Assembly: GCA_018894105.1 (NCBI GenBank) | Contig: CM032128.1 | Span: 20,441,001-20,505,000 of the forward strand | DNA: 64,000 bases | Direction: 5' to 3' | Source: Jacaranda mimosifolia | Lineage: Eukaryota > Streptophyta > Magnoliopsida > Lamiales > Bignoniaceae | Shown: positions 35,730 to 47,499 of the stretch, in pieces | Numbering within the stretch: position 1 is the stretch's first letter | Layout of the letters: each line of letters opens with the position of its first letter | The notes under the pieces: generated by a model | What the model saw: only the letters and a program-made list of their open reading frames with translations | The model's database searches: none | Told to the model about the DNA's origin: nothing | Position numbers and translations under genes: made by a program

Positions 35730-36371
35730 TGGTCAAACATAACCTTATTTTTACTTAGAAAACATTTTAACTATTAGAGAGAAAAAGCTTACTCTTTGTG
35801 AAGATGAGCACATCATATACATAAGCTAAATGTGAAAGTTTCATGTTTCTTCATGTATTTAAGTATAATTCTAGATGTTCAAACAATCTATTTAAACCCC
35901 TGGAGTACATGAAGAGCACTACAGAGATGGGATCCCTCTATTTTAATCCTCTCTCAGATTTAAGAAAAATCATGCATTACCCTATTAAGAAAGATCATGA
36001 ACCAACAATTGTTGATTGTTGTTTGCAACAAGCATATCCAAAAATGTGGAAATCCAAATCTCTATAGAAAAACTATTAGAAAACTTCAATTCACTCTATC
36101 ATCGACCTCTTGCAAGTTAAGCTTCACTAATACATTTTCTGCATTTCTGCCTAGCTCATAAGTCATCTCTTATGCTAATAGAATATTATCTGTAGTAAGT
36201 CTAATGTGGAGAAGTTATAATTTTTGGAACGATTGAAGACAACTTCTCATAACAATTTTTGGAACGATAGAAGACAACTTCTTATACACAAATTTAGGGA
36301 GACCTTTATATTTGTGTTACAGAGCTAATTGGTTGAAACTATTTTCAAAACTATGGAAACTCTATCTTTAG

Positions 36372-37016
36372 TAGGGGTATAAACGAGCCGAGCCGAGCCG
36401 AGCCCGAATCTAGCAGTCAAAAGCTCGGCTAGTCTATTAATTCACAAGCTCAAGCTCGGCTCATTGGAGTAGACGAACGCTTCACAAGCCTTATCAAGTC
36501 AAGCTTTATCAAGCTTGACTTGATAAGGCTCATAAGCAAAAGAGCTTAATTCACATAAGCTCGGATGAGCTAGAGCTCGTATAGGGTTTGGATTAGCAAA
36601 AGCTCATTTAGGCTCAAAACAAAATCTATAATTATAAATTTTTTAAATAATTTTATTATATATTTTTTCTAAAAATAAAAAATAAATTATTATTATTATT
36701 ATTATCATCATCATCATCATCATCTCCTTCTTCGTCTTCTTCTTCTTCTTCTTCTTCTTCTTCTTCTTCTTCTATATGGATTTTATTATATAGGCGTAGA
36801 TTATAACTATGTGTGTGTGTGTGTGTGTTAAAAAATCTCATTTAGATTCACGAGTTTTTCAAGCCAAATACTATTGAGCATGGCTCGATTCGTTAAATTG
36901 ACGAGCTTGAACTAAGCTGGGCTTGGCACTAGCTCAAAAAGATCAAGCCAAATACAAGCTTTCATCGAGTTAAGCTCGAACTAATCGCAAATCATCTCAT
37001 CTCATTTACACCCCTA
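36372..37016. mobile_element. hAT-like MITE, 645 bp, in the LINE
   Basis: The ends TAGGGGTATAAACG and (complement) TAGGGGTGTAAATG are inverted repeats. The 8-bp flanks ATCTTTAG (36364-36371) and ATCGTTGG (37017-37024) agree at 6 of 8. LINE coding similarity continues on both sides. Subterminal sequence repeats GAGCCGAGCC and AAGCTCGGCT motifs. The ends resemble those of the MITE at 21886-22693. Confidence 0.8.
36687..36829. repeat. Compound microsatellite (TTA)n(TCA)n(TTC)n...(GT)n
   Basis: Consecutive runs of TTA (36687-36704), TCA (36705-36723) and TTC (36727-36773) are followed by a GT run (36809-36829), all inside the hAT-like MITE. A poly-Glu/Asp open frame on the minus strand is an artefact of these runs. 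Confidence 0.92.
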
Positions 37017-40000
37017 ATCGTTGGTATAATGGCTATTGTAGCAACACCTGTTGGTGGATGTCTATTTTCACAATCTCCTAGCATGCTTAGAAGAACTTTG
37101 CATTGAACCTACTAGTTCGACAATATTTTTGGGATCTATTGAAAAATAGCCTCTTAACTTCTTATTTTTCTTCTATTTTTCTATCTCCTGATTATTTATT
37201 TTCTTTAGTTCTTTACTAGAGAAATTATGATTTAAAAGCCAATCCCTCTTCTATTAGGCAACAAGCTTAATGAAACCAATGTCATCTAAGATGAAGCTTC
37301 CATCATTTCGAGTTAATAAATTCTATAAATAATCTACAACAGACTATTAAATGCCTTCTGGATATTTGATGATATTATTGCTGCTTTGAGTCTAAAAGAT
37401 TGGCCTTTCAATCTCTTTTTTTTAACCAAGCTATGGATGAAACGAGTGTTTCTTTGCCCCTCCTTCATCCACTTACATGCAGCCTTCTATTTCCAATTAT
37501 CTTCTCCTATTGCTAACACCCTTGCAAATGAGTCACTAGCCTTCTTTATCTCCACAAGATTATTACTTGATGGGCTCTCATCATACTATTTCTCAACCTG
37601 TGTTTCTATTTGGATATCATTTTTCACTTTAGCGAATAAGTTCTGAGCCTCACTATGGCAATAATAAGTCTAATGATACAAAACCTAATCACAAGTGGCT
37701 AAATTATTTCCTCAAGTTGGAAAACTAGTTGGTAGTTATTAATATTTTACTCTAACATCCACTAAGAAGTTACAGGCTTATAGACACTTGTTAATAAACT
37801 GCCCTACAGTTGATCATTACCTATAGTGAGTAATTCTTGGACTTGCATTACTAATTAAGTTCACATTTTTATACATCTAATATAATAAATTTATACATGA
37901 ATTAAAATATGTTGTATGGAGGCAACTCAGAGGTTGTACTAGGAATGCTATATAGATAGATAGATAGATAAGAAGGTTCGTAGAGAGTATGTCGATTGGT
38001 TATTTAATCGTCTGAGTAAATTTTCATTTTTTTCTAGTTTATTGAATCTTTGTTGGTAATGCCATAAAGTGATTCTTCTTAGCCTTGCTCAAGGTTTTAC
38101 CAATTCACTGTCTATAATATCAATGGATACAAATTTCAAACATTTGCTTGTGACGAAGGATTGAAAACTCAAAGTAATGGAGTTTTTGGCACATTTAAAG
38201 TAAAAAGTTGCTTAAGCAATAGTAATGCACATATGTAGTTTGCAGGTATGCCTTATTAAATAAAATTGATAGATGTTATAGAGCTTAGCTATAATGGCTT
38301 ATTCATGATTGTCTTGTTTAAATATTAATGAGCTAATATGACCATTTCACGAAGCATGAAGGAAGATAATTTGGGTTTTACTTCTATTACTTTGCAAGAT
38401 TAATACAAACTAGTGCATATGAAAATGGTGAGCAATACATAAAATCTTTTGAAGCTCAAATGATTTACTATGTGGAGGATGAGAAAGAAAAAAATTGGAG
38501 CATATTGATTCATTTAAAACCATATGATATGAGGATGAGAAATTATGATGCCTAATGAGGCTAATCCATCACAAAACTTAGAGCATTATTCCCTAACTAA
38601 ATCACACATATACAATTAGAAAGAGTTGCTACAAATGATGATCCTCAAAGTTCAACCATTATTTGATAATAATGAGGATATGGTTTTCTAGTTGGCATGT
38701 GTATTACATTCTTAATTTTTTCAAATATTCTTATAAGGTATATATGCATTTGTTATGTTTGGTGTTATTATTTGATTACAAGTCCACAATTTGTTTCATA
38801 CATGAATTATATTTTCTCTATTTTTTGTGCTTATTAATTCCATAATATGCCTAGTACAAAGAGCCATGTGTCTAGGTGTCAATCTATACCTACTCACCTA
38901 CTCAGCTTCATGTTGAGTCTGAGGGCCCTAGTGACATTATACTCAGTGAATCAATAACTCAACCACACACATTTACTCAAGCCCATCTATTGAGCCAAGA
39001 CCACATGACAGCTTGGTCCATGTGTCAGCCATGGCCAAGTGATCGATTTGATCCATATGTCTAAGCAAACCAACATCTTATAGGAGAAAGTCTAATAGGT
39101 GTGTATGTTTGGTAGGCATGTGATACTAATCATTTACATATTAGTTTTGATTTAATTATTTTAATTGAGTTATATATTTGTTAAACCATATATATATATA
39201 TATATCTTCTTTTTTGTGTGTGTGTGTGTTTTACTTGTTAGGTGAGAATGGTGAAGTTGGGTGCAACACATATTTGTATTTGCTTCAAGTCAAAAGGTGG
39301 TCTTAAAATGGAATCAGGCGGGCCAAGCTATTAGAGAAACATTGGATTGCTAGGGTATTCTTGGAACATGTTGCTAGTAGTTTTAGTAACTTTCCAGTCA
39401 GTTACATGATGTGGCCTAAAACTCCATCAAGTTACAAAGAAAAAACATGGACCAATCTAACAATGGTATTTATTTGAGTGTATTTAATTTTTTATTGTTT
39501 ACTATTAATAACTTTTAATTTATTATCTCTTCTTTGAAGAAAATATTTTGAGTCCTTGATGGGTGGAACAAAGATTACATTATGGGTAACTTAGGAAGAA
39601 AATGGAGGGACAACCCTTTGAAGTTATTTCACAATCATTATGATCCATCGCTCAGTTGGGAGGCTAACTTGAGAGGCATCCCTAGGACATCTCTAAAGAT
39701 TAATAGCCCTCTTATCTTAGCTATAGGCTATGTGACACAACAATGGTGTAAGCATACATTAGAAATCTAAAGTAATGTTTATCATTTAACTGATATCATT
39801 ATTATTTTTCTAATATGCAAGAGATGTGTAATAAAAATACTTCCAACTGTTGCAAACAAATAATTTCCCACACTCGTAGCACAAAAACACTAGCTAGGAA
39901 GTGGAATGAGATAGTTAACTCATTTACTATTTTGCTATTTTTAAATAATAAAGCGATTATTTCATAATACTACAAATCAGCTACAAAATATTATGAAATT

Positions 40001-40318
40001 CAAATTGAACGAATGTAGTTGAGAGACACGGTATGCTATTGCCCACATGAAAAAAGATGGGTCTTTTGTTAATGAGGAGGGTAAACAAAAGAAAATGGAA
40101 CTGCAATATGTTTATATTATTTTTGAAATGTTATATATTATAATATTTGTATATTTACATGTTTTTTAATGTTATGAAAATGATGAAACGCATGTGCGTG
40201 CTCAGACTAGCTTTGAAAGTGACACCTACACCCTCATCTTTAGGAAAGGGCACCTAGGATGCGTTTGAGATACGGGATTCGCGGTCTATCATTTCAGATC
40301 TTTGGATCAATTAGTACG

Positions 40319-42347
40319 TACTACAACAAAATTAAGCATTGAAGACATTAAAAATACCACTTAAATAATATTATGGTGGTAATTTTATATTTAGTGATAT
40401 TTTTTAAAAGTTTCACCTGGAGCGGTATAGTTGAAGGTATAAATATCACTAGACTACCTTTGTTTTGGCATTAATAAAGTGCAATAAAAATTGCATTAAA
40501 TGATACATGAAAATGTCACTGAAAATGCACTAAATAACATATCAAAGTGTCATTAAAAATCATTTTAAATGACATGTTAATATGCCACTAAAAATTGCAT
40601 ATAGTGGCAGATTAAAATGCTACAAAAGTTTCTTCCAATGACAAGATTACGCTCCATAAAAAGTACAATGAATGATATGTTAAAATGTCACAAAGATACT
40701 TTTAAATGACATTCTAATGTGCCACGAAATGCATATAGTGAAGTTAAAATGCCACAAAAGATTCAGTTAAATGACACACTAATAGCTATAAAAATTAATT
40801 AAATAGCATGCTAAATTAAATGGCAAAAAAGATTGTTTTGAGTGACATTTTAGTTTGCCTCCAACACCCCATTTGTGAGACTCCAACATGTTCTAATTGA
40901 TCTATCTAAAATTCAAACCTGCAACATTTTTCTTGAAAAGATATGAAGCTACTATCAAGCTATCCATCAATTCATCATAAATATTCAAAAAAAATTATTT
41001 TATTTTTATACTTTAAAGCATATTTTCTCAATTGTTTGAATATATGCTCAAAATTATTATATTAAATAATATATTTGAAAAAGTGTGAGACATTAAATTT
41101 AGAGATAGATAATATTAAAAAAAATAACATGTAGGTGAGAAGAAAAATAAGCCAAAAAAAACTAAATTTTATAGTTCTTGAAAAATATGGTTAATTTAGT
41201 TGATATGTTAAAATTATATTAAGTAATTAATTTGATCAATATATTATGATAAAATATAAATATGTAAATTGTACAATTATTAATAACTATATATACTTTA
41301 TCTATTCTAGTGATACTTATTTCATGTCACACCATAATTAAATTATAAGTGGTACTTTTTTAATAAAAAAATAGTGATGCTGGTTAAATACTTTTAACAT
41401 ATACTTATGTTAGTAATTTCAATAAAATTATACTTTTATAACATTCATTAATTAATTACCATTTTGTATTATATTACAGTGATATTTTTTATTACTATCA
41501 TTATATTACTTCAATGTGTCAGCATACTGTAAAACAGTGTTAAATTAGCGCCATTAAATAATTTGTGGTATTTTTTATAAATAACACCATAAATTAATAT
41601 GAGTAGCATTTTTTTCATGAAAAAATTAGAGGTACTACTTAAATGCTTGCAAATATATTTATGTTGACATTGTCCATCAAATGTCATTATTTTTTTGTCA
41701 CTTATTAATCAAATGCCACTAAATATTGTATTACAGTAACATCTTTTAATAATTATTATTATATCATTCTTGTATGTCATTACACTACCAAATGTCATTA
41801 AGTTGTGCCATTAAATATTTTGCGATACTTTTTTAAGTGACACAATAAATAAATATGAACGACATTTTTTAAGAAAAAATAGTGACACTAGTTAAATGCC
41901 TTCAAATTATATTTTTGTTGGCATTTTTAATCGAATGCCAACGCCTTATGTGTCATCTTATAGTCAAATGTCACTAAATATTTTATTATAGTGGTACTTT
42001 TTCTTTGACTATCACCATATTATAATTACTTTTGTATGTCATTACTCTATAAATGTCACTAAGTTAGTGCCACTAAATACTTTGACATTTTTCTTCAAAT
42101 GACATTATAACTACATATTAGTAGCATTTTTCTGAAAAAATTATTGACATTAGTTAAATGTCTTTGAAATACATTTATCTTGAAATTTTCAACCAAATGT
42201 CACTAGTTTATTTGTAATTTAATAATCAAATGCCACCAAATATTAAATTATAGTGGCATGCTTTAACTATCACCATAATATTTTTGTGTCATTATATTAT
42301 AAAATGACACCAAGTTAGTGCCACTAAATGCCAATTTTTTTGTAGTG
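40319..42347. mobile_element. Non-autonomous CACTA element, ~2.03 kb
   Basis: The left end reads TACTACAACAAAATTAAGC (first base changed from C). The complement of the right end reads CACTACAAAAAAATTGGC. The 3-bp flanks ACG and GCG agree at 2 of 3, as expected for a decayed CACTA duplication. En/Spm copy 1 reads through this point near 17700. The interior is made of repeated TGCCACTAAA/TGTCATTAAA-type motifs and has no open frame. It may be mobilised in trans by an autonomous CACTA. Confidence 0.85.
41290..42347. repeat. ~250-bp tandem subterminal repeats of the CACTA element
   Basis: At least three units of about 250 bases (near 41517, 41778 and 42029), and a weaker fourth to their left, each run through GCCA(C/T)TAAATA, AGTAGCATTTTTT and AAATGCC(T)TTC(A)AA motifs. 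The left half (40480-40850) holds shorter repeats of about 55 bases. Such arrays are typical transposase-binding subterminal regions of CACTA elements. Confidence 0.75.
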
Positions 42348-43501
42348 GCGTGGCTCTAGAGGGCATTTATAGTAATTGCGCGTCAAATGTTGAGGTCCAA
42401 AAGTTGAAAAAGAGATTATGACATTGAAGAGTACGTGCTAGACAATATTATCTTTTCTAGTTCACACTTTGGAGGCCAACTACTGTCTAGTTTCCCCAAC
42501 ATCAGTCAAATATCAAACTTTTTCCTTTCAACTTGTAATGTGTAGTCTTCACCTAGTTTATTTCACCATAAAATTCATCTATTATTTGTTATAAATATAA
42601 TTATAACCTTTCCAAATTATTTACAATTCGGCTGATAAGAACCCGACATTGTTAATAACATTCAGCAACTTGGATATATGTTCGTGTTTTGGTAAAACTG
42701 AACTGAACTTTTTCTTTAAGTCGTCTATGGATCTAATAATGAGTCCAAGTAGTTTGGCCTTGCCGAGGATATGTAGTAATATATTTGTCTACAAGTGGCA
42801 GAGTTAAGGCATAAGATGCACTCAATCCTCCCGCTATGCACCAAACTTTCTTTGTCGAATTTCTAGTTATTGCCTAATGGTAATGAAAAGAGGAATTTTT
42901 TTATAACAATAGTATCATTTTATATAACAATAGTATCATTTGATAACAATAGATTTATGATACCTAAAATATGAATTCTAGTCCTTTTCTCGGTGTCGGC
43001 CTTCTTAGAATTGAACAATATTTTGGAAATCTTGGAGAATTTTGTTTTTCCTTTTTATATGAATACTTAGTGTAACTTTATAAAAATGTCTTTTTATTAG
43101 TTGATATAAGGAGTGTAAATCAATTAAGTAAAATTTATTATTGTTTAACCTCAGTTTGTATTTCTTTATCAAAATTAAAGTACTTTATATTAACTCTACT
43201 AAAGATTTTTATTACAGGCTAGAAATTTAGGCTCATCAGCACATGTAAGGCGTTCATTATCGAACAACCGCGACCCACAAAGCAAGAACTTCTCATCTCC
43301 TTATGCTTAGTCAATGCATTTATTATTTTAAAATTGTTGATCCCTGAATAGCTAGATTATGTAATATGACTTTAACTTGATATATTTTATAATATTATTC
43401 TAGATGAACAAAGAATATATTATTTTGATACTTACTTCTTGTTGATGTAATCATAAACTTGTTTGATGTTGCTTTGTTAATATTGTTTATCGTTCTATTT
43501 T

Positions 43502-45931
43502 TGTCACGCCCCAAAATCAAATCATGTAATATTCTAGTATTGAAACGTGAAACTCAATCCCAAATAAATGATATTAACAATTCAAAATCACAAAGTTAGA
43601 CAAGAACTCAAATAAATCCAACCTAGTCTTATAACACAAAACTCAAGGTGCCAATACCTTACCTCAACTAAAACAAAATAGAATCCATAATAAATAAAAT
43701 AGAACTAATAAGTTTTGAAGAAATATACTAGTCTACTGCAATAATCCAAACTAAGACTTCAATCTTGATTCTCATCATACGCAGGATCCACCTCCTCACT
43801 AGGAAAGGATCTAGGTCTACCAAAAGGAAGTTAAAAATAATAATAATAACAAAAAAAAAAGTGTGAGTAAAAAATACTCAGTGAATGCTAAGTGTATACA
43901 ACGTGAGTTCATGAATTTAACAAGATTTGTACAGTGAAAATATTCGAGAAAAACATAAGCAAAAATCATTAAACAGTCAAGCAGTAACAAATCAAAAATT
44001 TAATAAACAGTTTCCTAGACTAACAACTTAAATGAGATGATCAAATAGTATTTGTTGTAGCCGGTCAACCTTATGACTCCCACCGTAATAGTCCCTTATC
44101 GCTATGGGCAAGGTGTGACCTTACCAAAATAGTGCCCGAACCTAGGTCTTCGGGAAATCCTACAACTCGCTTCAGCCACAAATGGCTTCTGTTGTGCATT
44201 GGGGTTCAACTTGCAAGCCTGCTGCTACCCAGTGAAGTTTTTCGCTCACCCAGACCAAGTTGGATCCAACTAACAATAATAGTAGTAGTAGCGGTAACAA
44301 AAATTTCAATCAATCAATTGATAATCTAATTTAACTGCTAGTCTAGAAGCATTTAAAATCATAAAGCACATGTTTTCTTGTATCGTAAAACAAAATAAAA
44401 TAGTTTTTGTGCGCAGTGGAATATAGTTATAGTACAGTGTAAGCTGAAAACAAGTTACGATCAAATTACTATAGCATATATCTTTCTAGGTTTTGAAATA
44501 TAATACCATATAATATATATATATATATATATAGGTTTAAGCACTCTCCTTCAAGTCAATCATAGAAGTCAATCACCTATTTGAGAGTCAATCGAATCAA
44601 TAGTTGAGCACCTGCTTTATTTAATAAGTACATCAATTACCAATTTTACTGACTAACAAGACAAAACTTACTTAGGCTAACTTTATAAGTACCATAAGCC
44701 TAGAGTACTTTAAAATCCAACAATCCTAATCGGTACTAAAATAGTTTCACTATATGTGTTTCTCATTTAAAATCCGTTCAAAATTCCAAAATTGTAAGTA
44801 AGAAATTAATTTAAATAAATTCTAGAATTTAATAGTAAATAAATCCAAAAATTCTTACTAAAATCATATTTATATATATATATATATATTGTCATACTTC
44901 TATACATACATATTCTATCATATATACCAAATTTATACATTTATACATATATATTTTTTTGTCATACATATTAGATTCATACATATATACATATATATAT
45001 ATACACTCTGTCATACATATATACATATATATATTTGGCCATATATATATACATATATATTATGACTTACATATCAATTTTCTTACACATAATTATATAA
45101 TCATCTACCCAATTGCTGTTGAGTCAACAATGGCGGCTCAAATAAACACCAACCAATTTGCCATTCAAAATTACTCCTTCCAATTGCAAGGTTAGTCAAA
45201 GATTGCGGCTAATTGAAAAAAAAAAAAATTCAAATTCCATTCAAGATAGCCTTTCCATCTCTCACTCTCGGTTTTCTCCATTTATATATGAAATAGGAAC
45301 TTAGAAAGCAATTGGAGCAAGTGAAATCACATGTTAGCAATTACCTTTTCTATTCCCATAAACCTTGCTTCCAATTGAGGTTGATGTTCTTTGGTAAAAA
45401 TTCCATTCCATTTTTTGTTTCTTTTCTTCCATATTTTCCCCCCCTCCCCCCCCCCCCCTCCCCTCCTTTTTTATACTTTTTTATAAGAAGAATAGGATTA
45501 TTTCTAAGGACTATATATATAGGGGAAGTGGTTTTATAGGGGAAGTGGTTTAATTAACTTAAAATTCCAATTATTTATCTTTTAAGACTAGGATAACTCT
45601 ATAATAAATCTAATGTCATTATTATTAATTCCTAATGTCTCAATTATAAATTCCTAGTAACATTATAATATATTAATTTAAGAAAATTATAACTTATTTT
45701 CCAAAAATTGACTTATCTAATATATATTTATATAACTATTTACGACCTTAAATAGTAATTCTCACTATTTAGCGAATAGATAATTCTAGTGCAAAATATA
45801 TATATATATACACACACATATATATCATTTTCTAACTATCATAGCAATTGAATAAAATTAAAAGAAGTTAAGAGTAAACATAGGATAAAAAAATTAGTTA
45901 AATATGAAAGAATTTTTTTTAAGGCATTACA
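43502..45931 (-). repeat. Gypsy 3' LTR (left copy)
   Basis: On the plus strand it runs from TGTCACGCCCC to GGCATTACA, 2430 bp. It contains TA-rich runs (44512-44534, 44870-45070) and a poly-C/pyrimidine tract (45430-45467) that the right LTR lacks. A TATA-like CTATATATATAG is at about 45511-45524. Confidence 0.93.
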
Positions 45932-45944
45932 TCCCACCCCCTTT
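45932..45944 (-). other. Gypsy polypurine tract
   Basis: On the minus strand AAAGGGGGTGGGA directly precedes the 3' LTR start TGTAATGCC, the expected plus-strand primer site. Confidence 0.88.
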
Positions 45945-45959
45945 AAAGGAATTTGGTCC

Positions 45960-47330
45960 CCAAATTCTAACCTGAGTTAGCGAAAAGTTCCGGATGATAT
46001 TTTGCATTTCCTCCTCAGTTTCCCACATTGCTTCCTCTACGTTATGGTTTCTCTAGAGAATCTTTACTAAAGGAATCTCTCTAGTACGCAATTTTTGTAC
46101 TTTTCGATCTAAAATTTGGATTGGTCTCTCTTCGTATGTTAGATCTTTTTGAAACGGCAATTCCTCATGCTTATTGATATGCGAGGGGTCTGGGTGATAC
46201 TTCTTTAGTTTTCAAACGTGGAATACATTATGCATCCCAATAAGGTTCGATGGTAAAAGAATTCGATAGGCTACTACTTTGATCCTCTTTGCTATCTCAA
46301 AAGGGCCAACATACCGAGGGCTCAACTTTCCTCCTTTGCCAATCTTCGCAAACCTTTTCTTGGTGACACCTTTAAAAAGACCATATCTCTTACAGTAAAT
46401 TCCAAATCTCTTCTCCTATTATTTGCATAGCTCTTCTATCGACTTTGTGCAGTCTTCAATCTCTGCTTGATTAAGTGAACCATATCAATAGCTTCTTGTA
46501 TTATCTCTGGTCTAATTGCTCTCTGGTGCCCTAGTGCAACTATCACGCAATGAACATCCATATCCCAATGTAATGGCGATCGGCATTTTCTTCCATATAA
46601 TGCCTCATAAGGTGCCATTTGGATACTCAATTAGTAGCTATTATTATAGGCAAACTCAATTAGTGGAAGATACTTAATCCAGTATTCCCTAAAATCTAAT
46701 ATGCTAGCTCGAAGCATATCTTCTAAAAGCTGAATGCTTTGCTCCAACGGACCATATGTCTGTGGATGTGCGGCCGTGCTAAATTGTAGTTTTGTTCCTA
46801 AACTCTTCTGCACTCACTTCCAAAGTCTAGAGATAAACTTAGGGTCTCAATCGAATATTATACCCATGGGCAACTGATGTAGCCGAATGATTTGATCAGT
46901 ATAAATTCACGCTAGTGTCTCTACTGTATAAGTAACCTTGACATGTAGGAAATGACATAATTTCGTCAATCTATCAATTATCACCCAAATATTATGGTAA
47001 CCTCTCCTTGCTATAGGTAATCCCGTGACGAAGTCTATAGTGATCATCTCCCACTTCCATATGGGCACTTCTAGGGGTTGTAGTAGCCCAACTGGTCTCT
47101 AGTGCTTTGCTTTGACTTGTTGGCATGTAAGATACTTCCGAACGTAGTCAGAAATCTCCCATTTCATATTGATCCACCAATAGTATTTCTTTAGATCTTG
47201 GTACATCTTGTCACCACTAGGATGGATCATACATCGACTAGTGAGCTTCATCTAAAATTTTCCTCTCCCATACAATAAAGTCCCATCTCAATTCACTTCA
47301 AACTGGTGCTAGGGGTGTCCATTGCATTCA
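45960..47330 (-). pseudogene. Gypsy integrase with C-terminal chromodomain, decayed
   Basis: Read on the minus strand, the core shows SRLWK and GTKLQFSTAAHPQT (about 46775-46870), then the LEQSIQLLEDML block in place of the usual SERTIQTLEDML, EFAYNNSY, and MAPYEALYGRKCRSPLHWD (46570-46640). The expected Asp of HPQTDG is Tyr, so the family motif is damaged. RLKTAQSR and KLSPRYVGPFEI (about 46315) follow. The end is a chromodomain: YEERPIQILDRKVQKLRTRE, IPLVKIL, RNHNVEEAMWETEEEM (about 45995-46140), with one stop between KIL and RNHN. Such chromodomains guide integration to marked chromatin. Stops near 46630 and elsewhere break the frame. Confidence 0.88.
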
Positions 47331-47499
47331 TCTTAAACCTTTGTAGATTTTTGTCCCCTCCTTGTGCCTCCTTAATCCTTGATAAATGTTCGGCCTCAGG
47401 GTAATAGTAGCATCAATACCATCGACTTCAATCCTTGACCTAAAATGGCAAGATTAGCTATATGTGTCTTACAACTGAGCGAGTCAACTACTACGTTCG

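Larger units (their letters stand above)
30830..37645 (-). pseudogene. LINE (non-LTR retrotransposon) ORF2 remnant, split by insertions
   Basis: Read right to left on the minus strand the plant LINE reverse transcriptase order is clear. KAACKWMKEGQRNTRFIHS is at about 37430-37490 and EAIFSIDPK-like text at about 37135. After the MITE, DNILLA.EMTYELGRNAENV runs into the motif ending VDDRVN (about 36090-36190). SERGLK.RDPIS, then SRGLNRLFE, is at about 35870-35950, and the YADD position reads YVYDVLIFTKS (about 35790-35820). Left of the solo LTR, INNAKSTFITYI, QFLPLEY, LLGWEH-like and MVNISFHGSYFW (about 30960-31530) follow the expected C-terminal order. Stops and frameshifts abound. The endonuclease half is not seen, so the element is probably 5'-truncated. 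No poly-A end or TSD was identified. Confidence 0.85.
37668..43501 (+). pseudogene. Ptta/En/Spm-type plant transposase gene, copy 2 (decayed)
   Basis: It is collinear with copy 1 (14490-19695) in both exons and introns. Recognisable pieces are VSYMMWPKTPSSYKEK (about 39395-39450), MGNLGRKWRDNPLKLF (39582), the AHMKKDGSFVNEEGKQK block (about 40041-40091, damaged in copy 1) and the C-terminal coiled-coil-like exon at about 42400-42470. The GRKWRD and HxxKDGxF motifs are typical of the Ptta/En/Spm family. Stops interrupt most exons. It is split by a CACTA element (40319-42347) and by a gypsy element (43502-54000), after which about 55 bases (54006-54060) complete the homology with copy 1. No CACTA termini of its own were identified. 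A short (GATA)n lies at 37950-37974, and (TA)n and (GT)n runs at 39188-39231. Confidence 0.8.

Noticed and set aside
36656..36841. Minus-strand open frame rich in Glu, Asp and Asn
   Set aside because: It is the direct translation of (TTC)n, (TCA)n and (TTA)n microsatellites inside a MITE, with no other content.
44959..45195. Open frame of Tyr/Ile/His repeats in the gypsy LTR (also 52853-53168)
   Set aside because: It arises from TATACATA-type repeats in both LTRs and is not conserved as protein between them.
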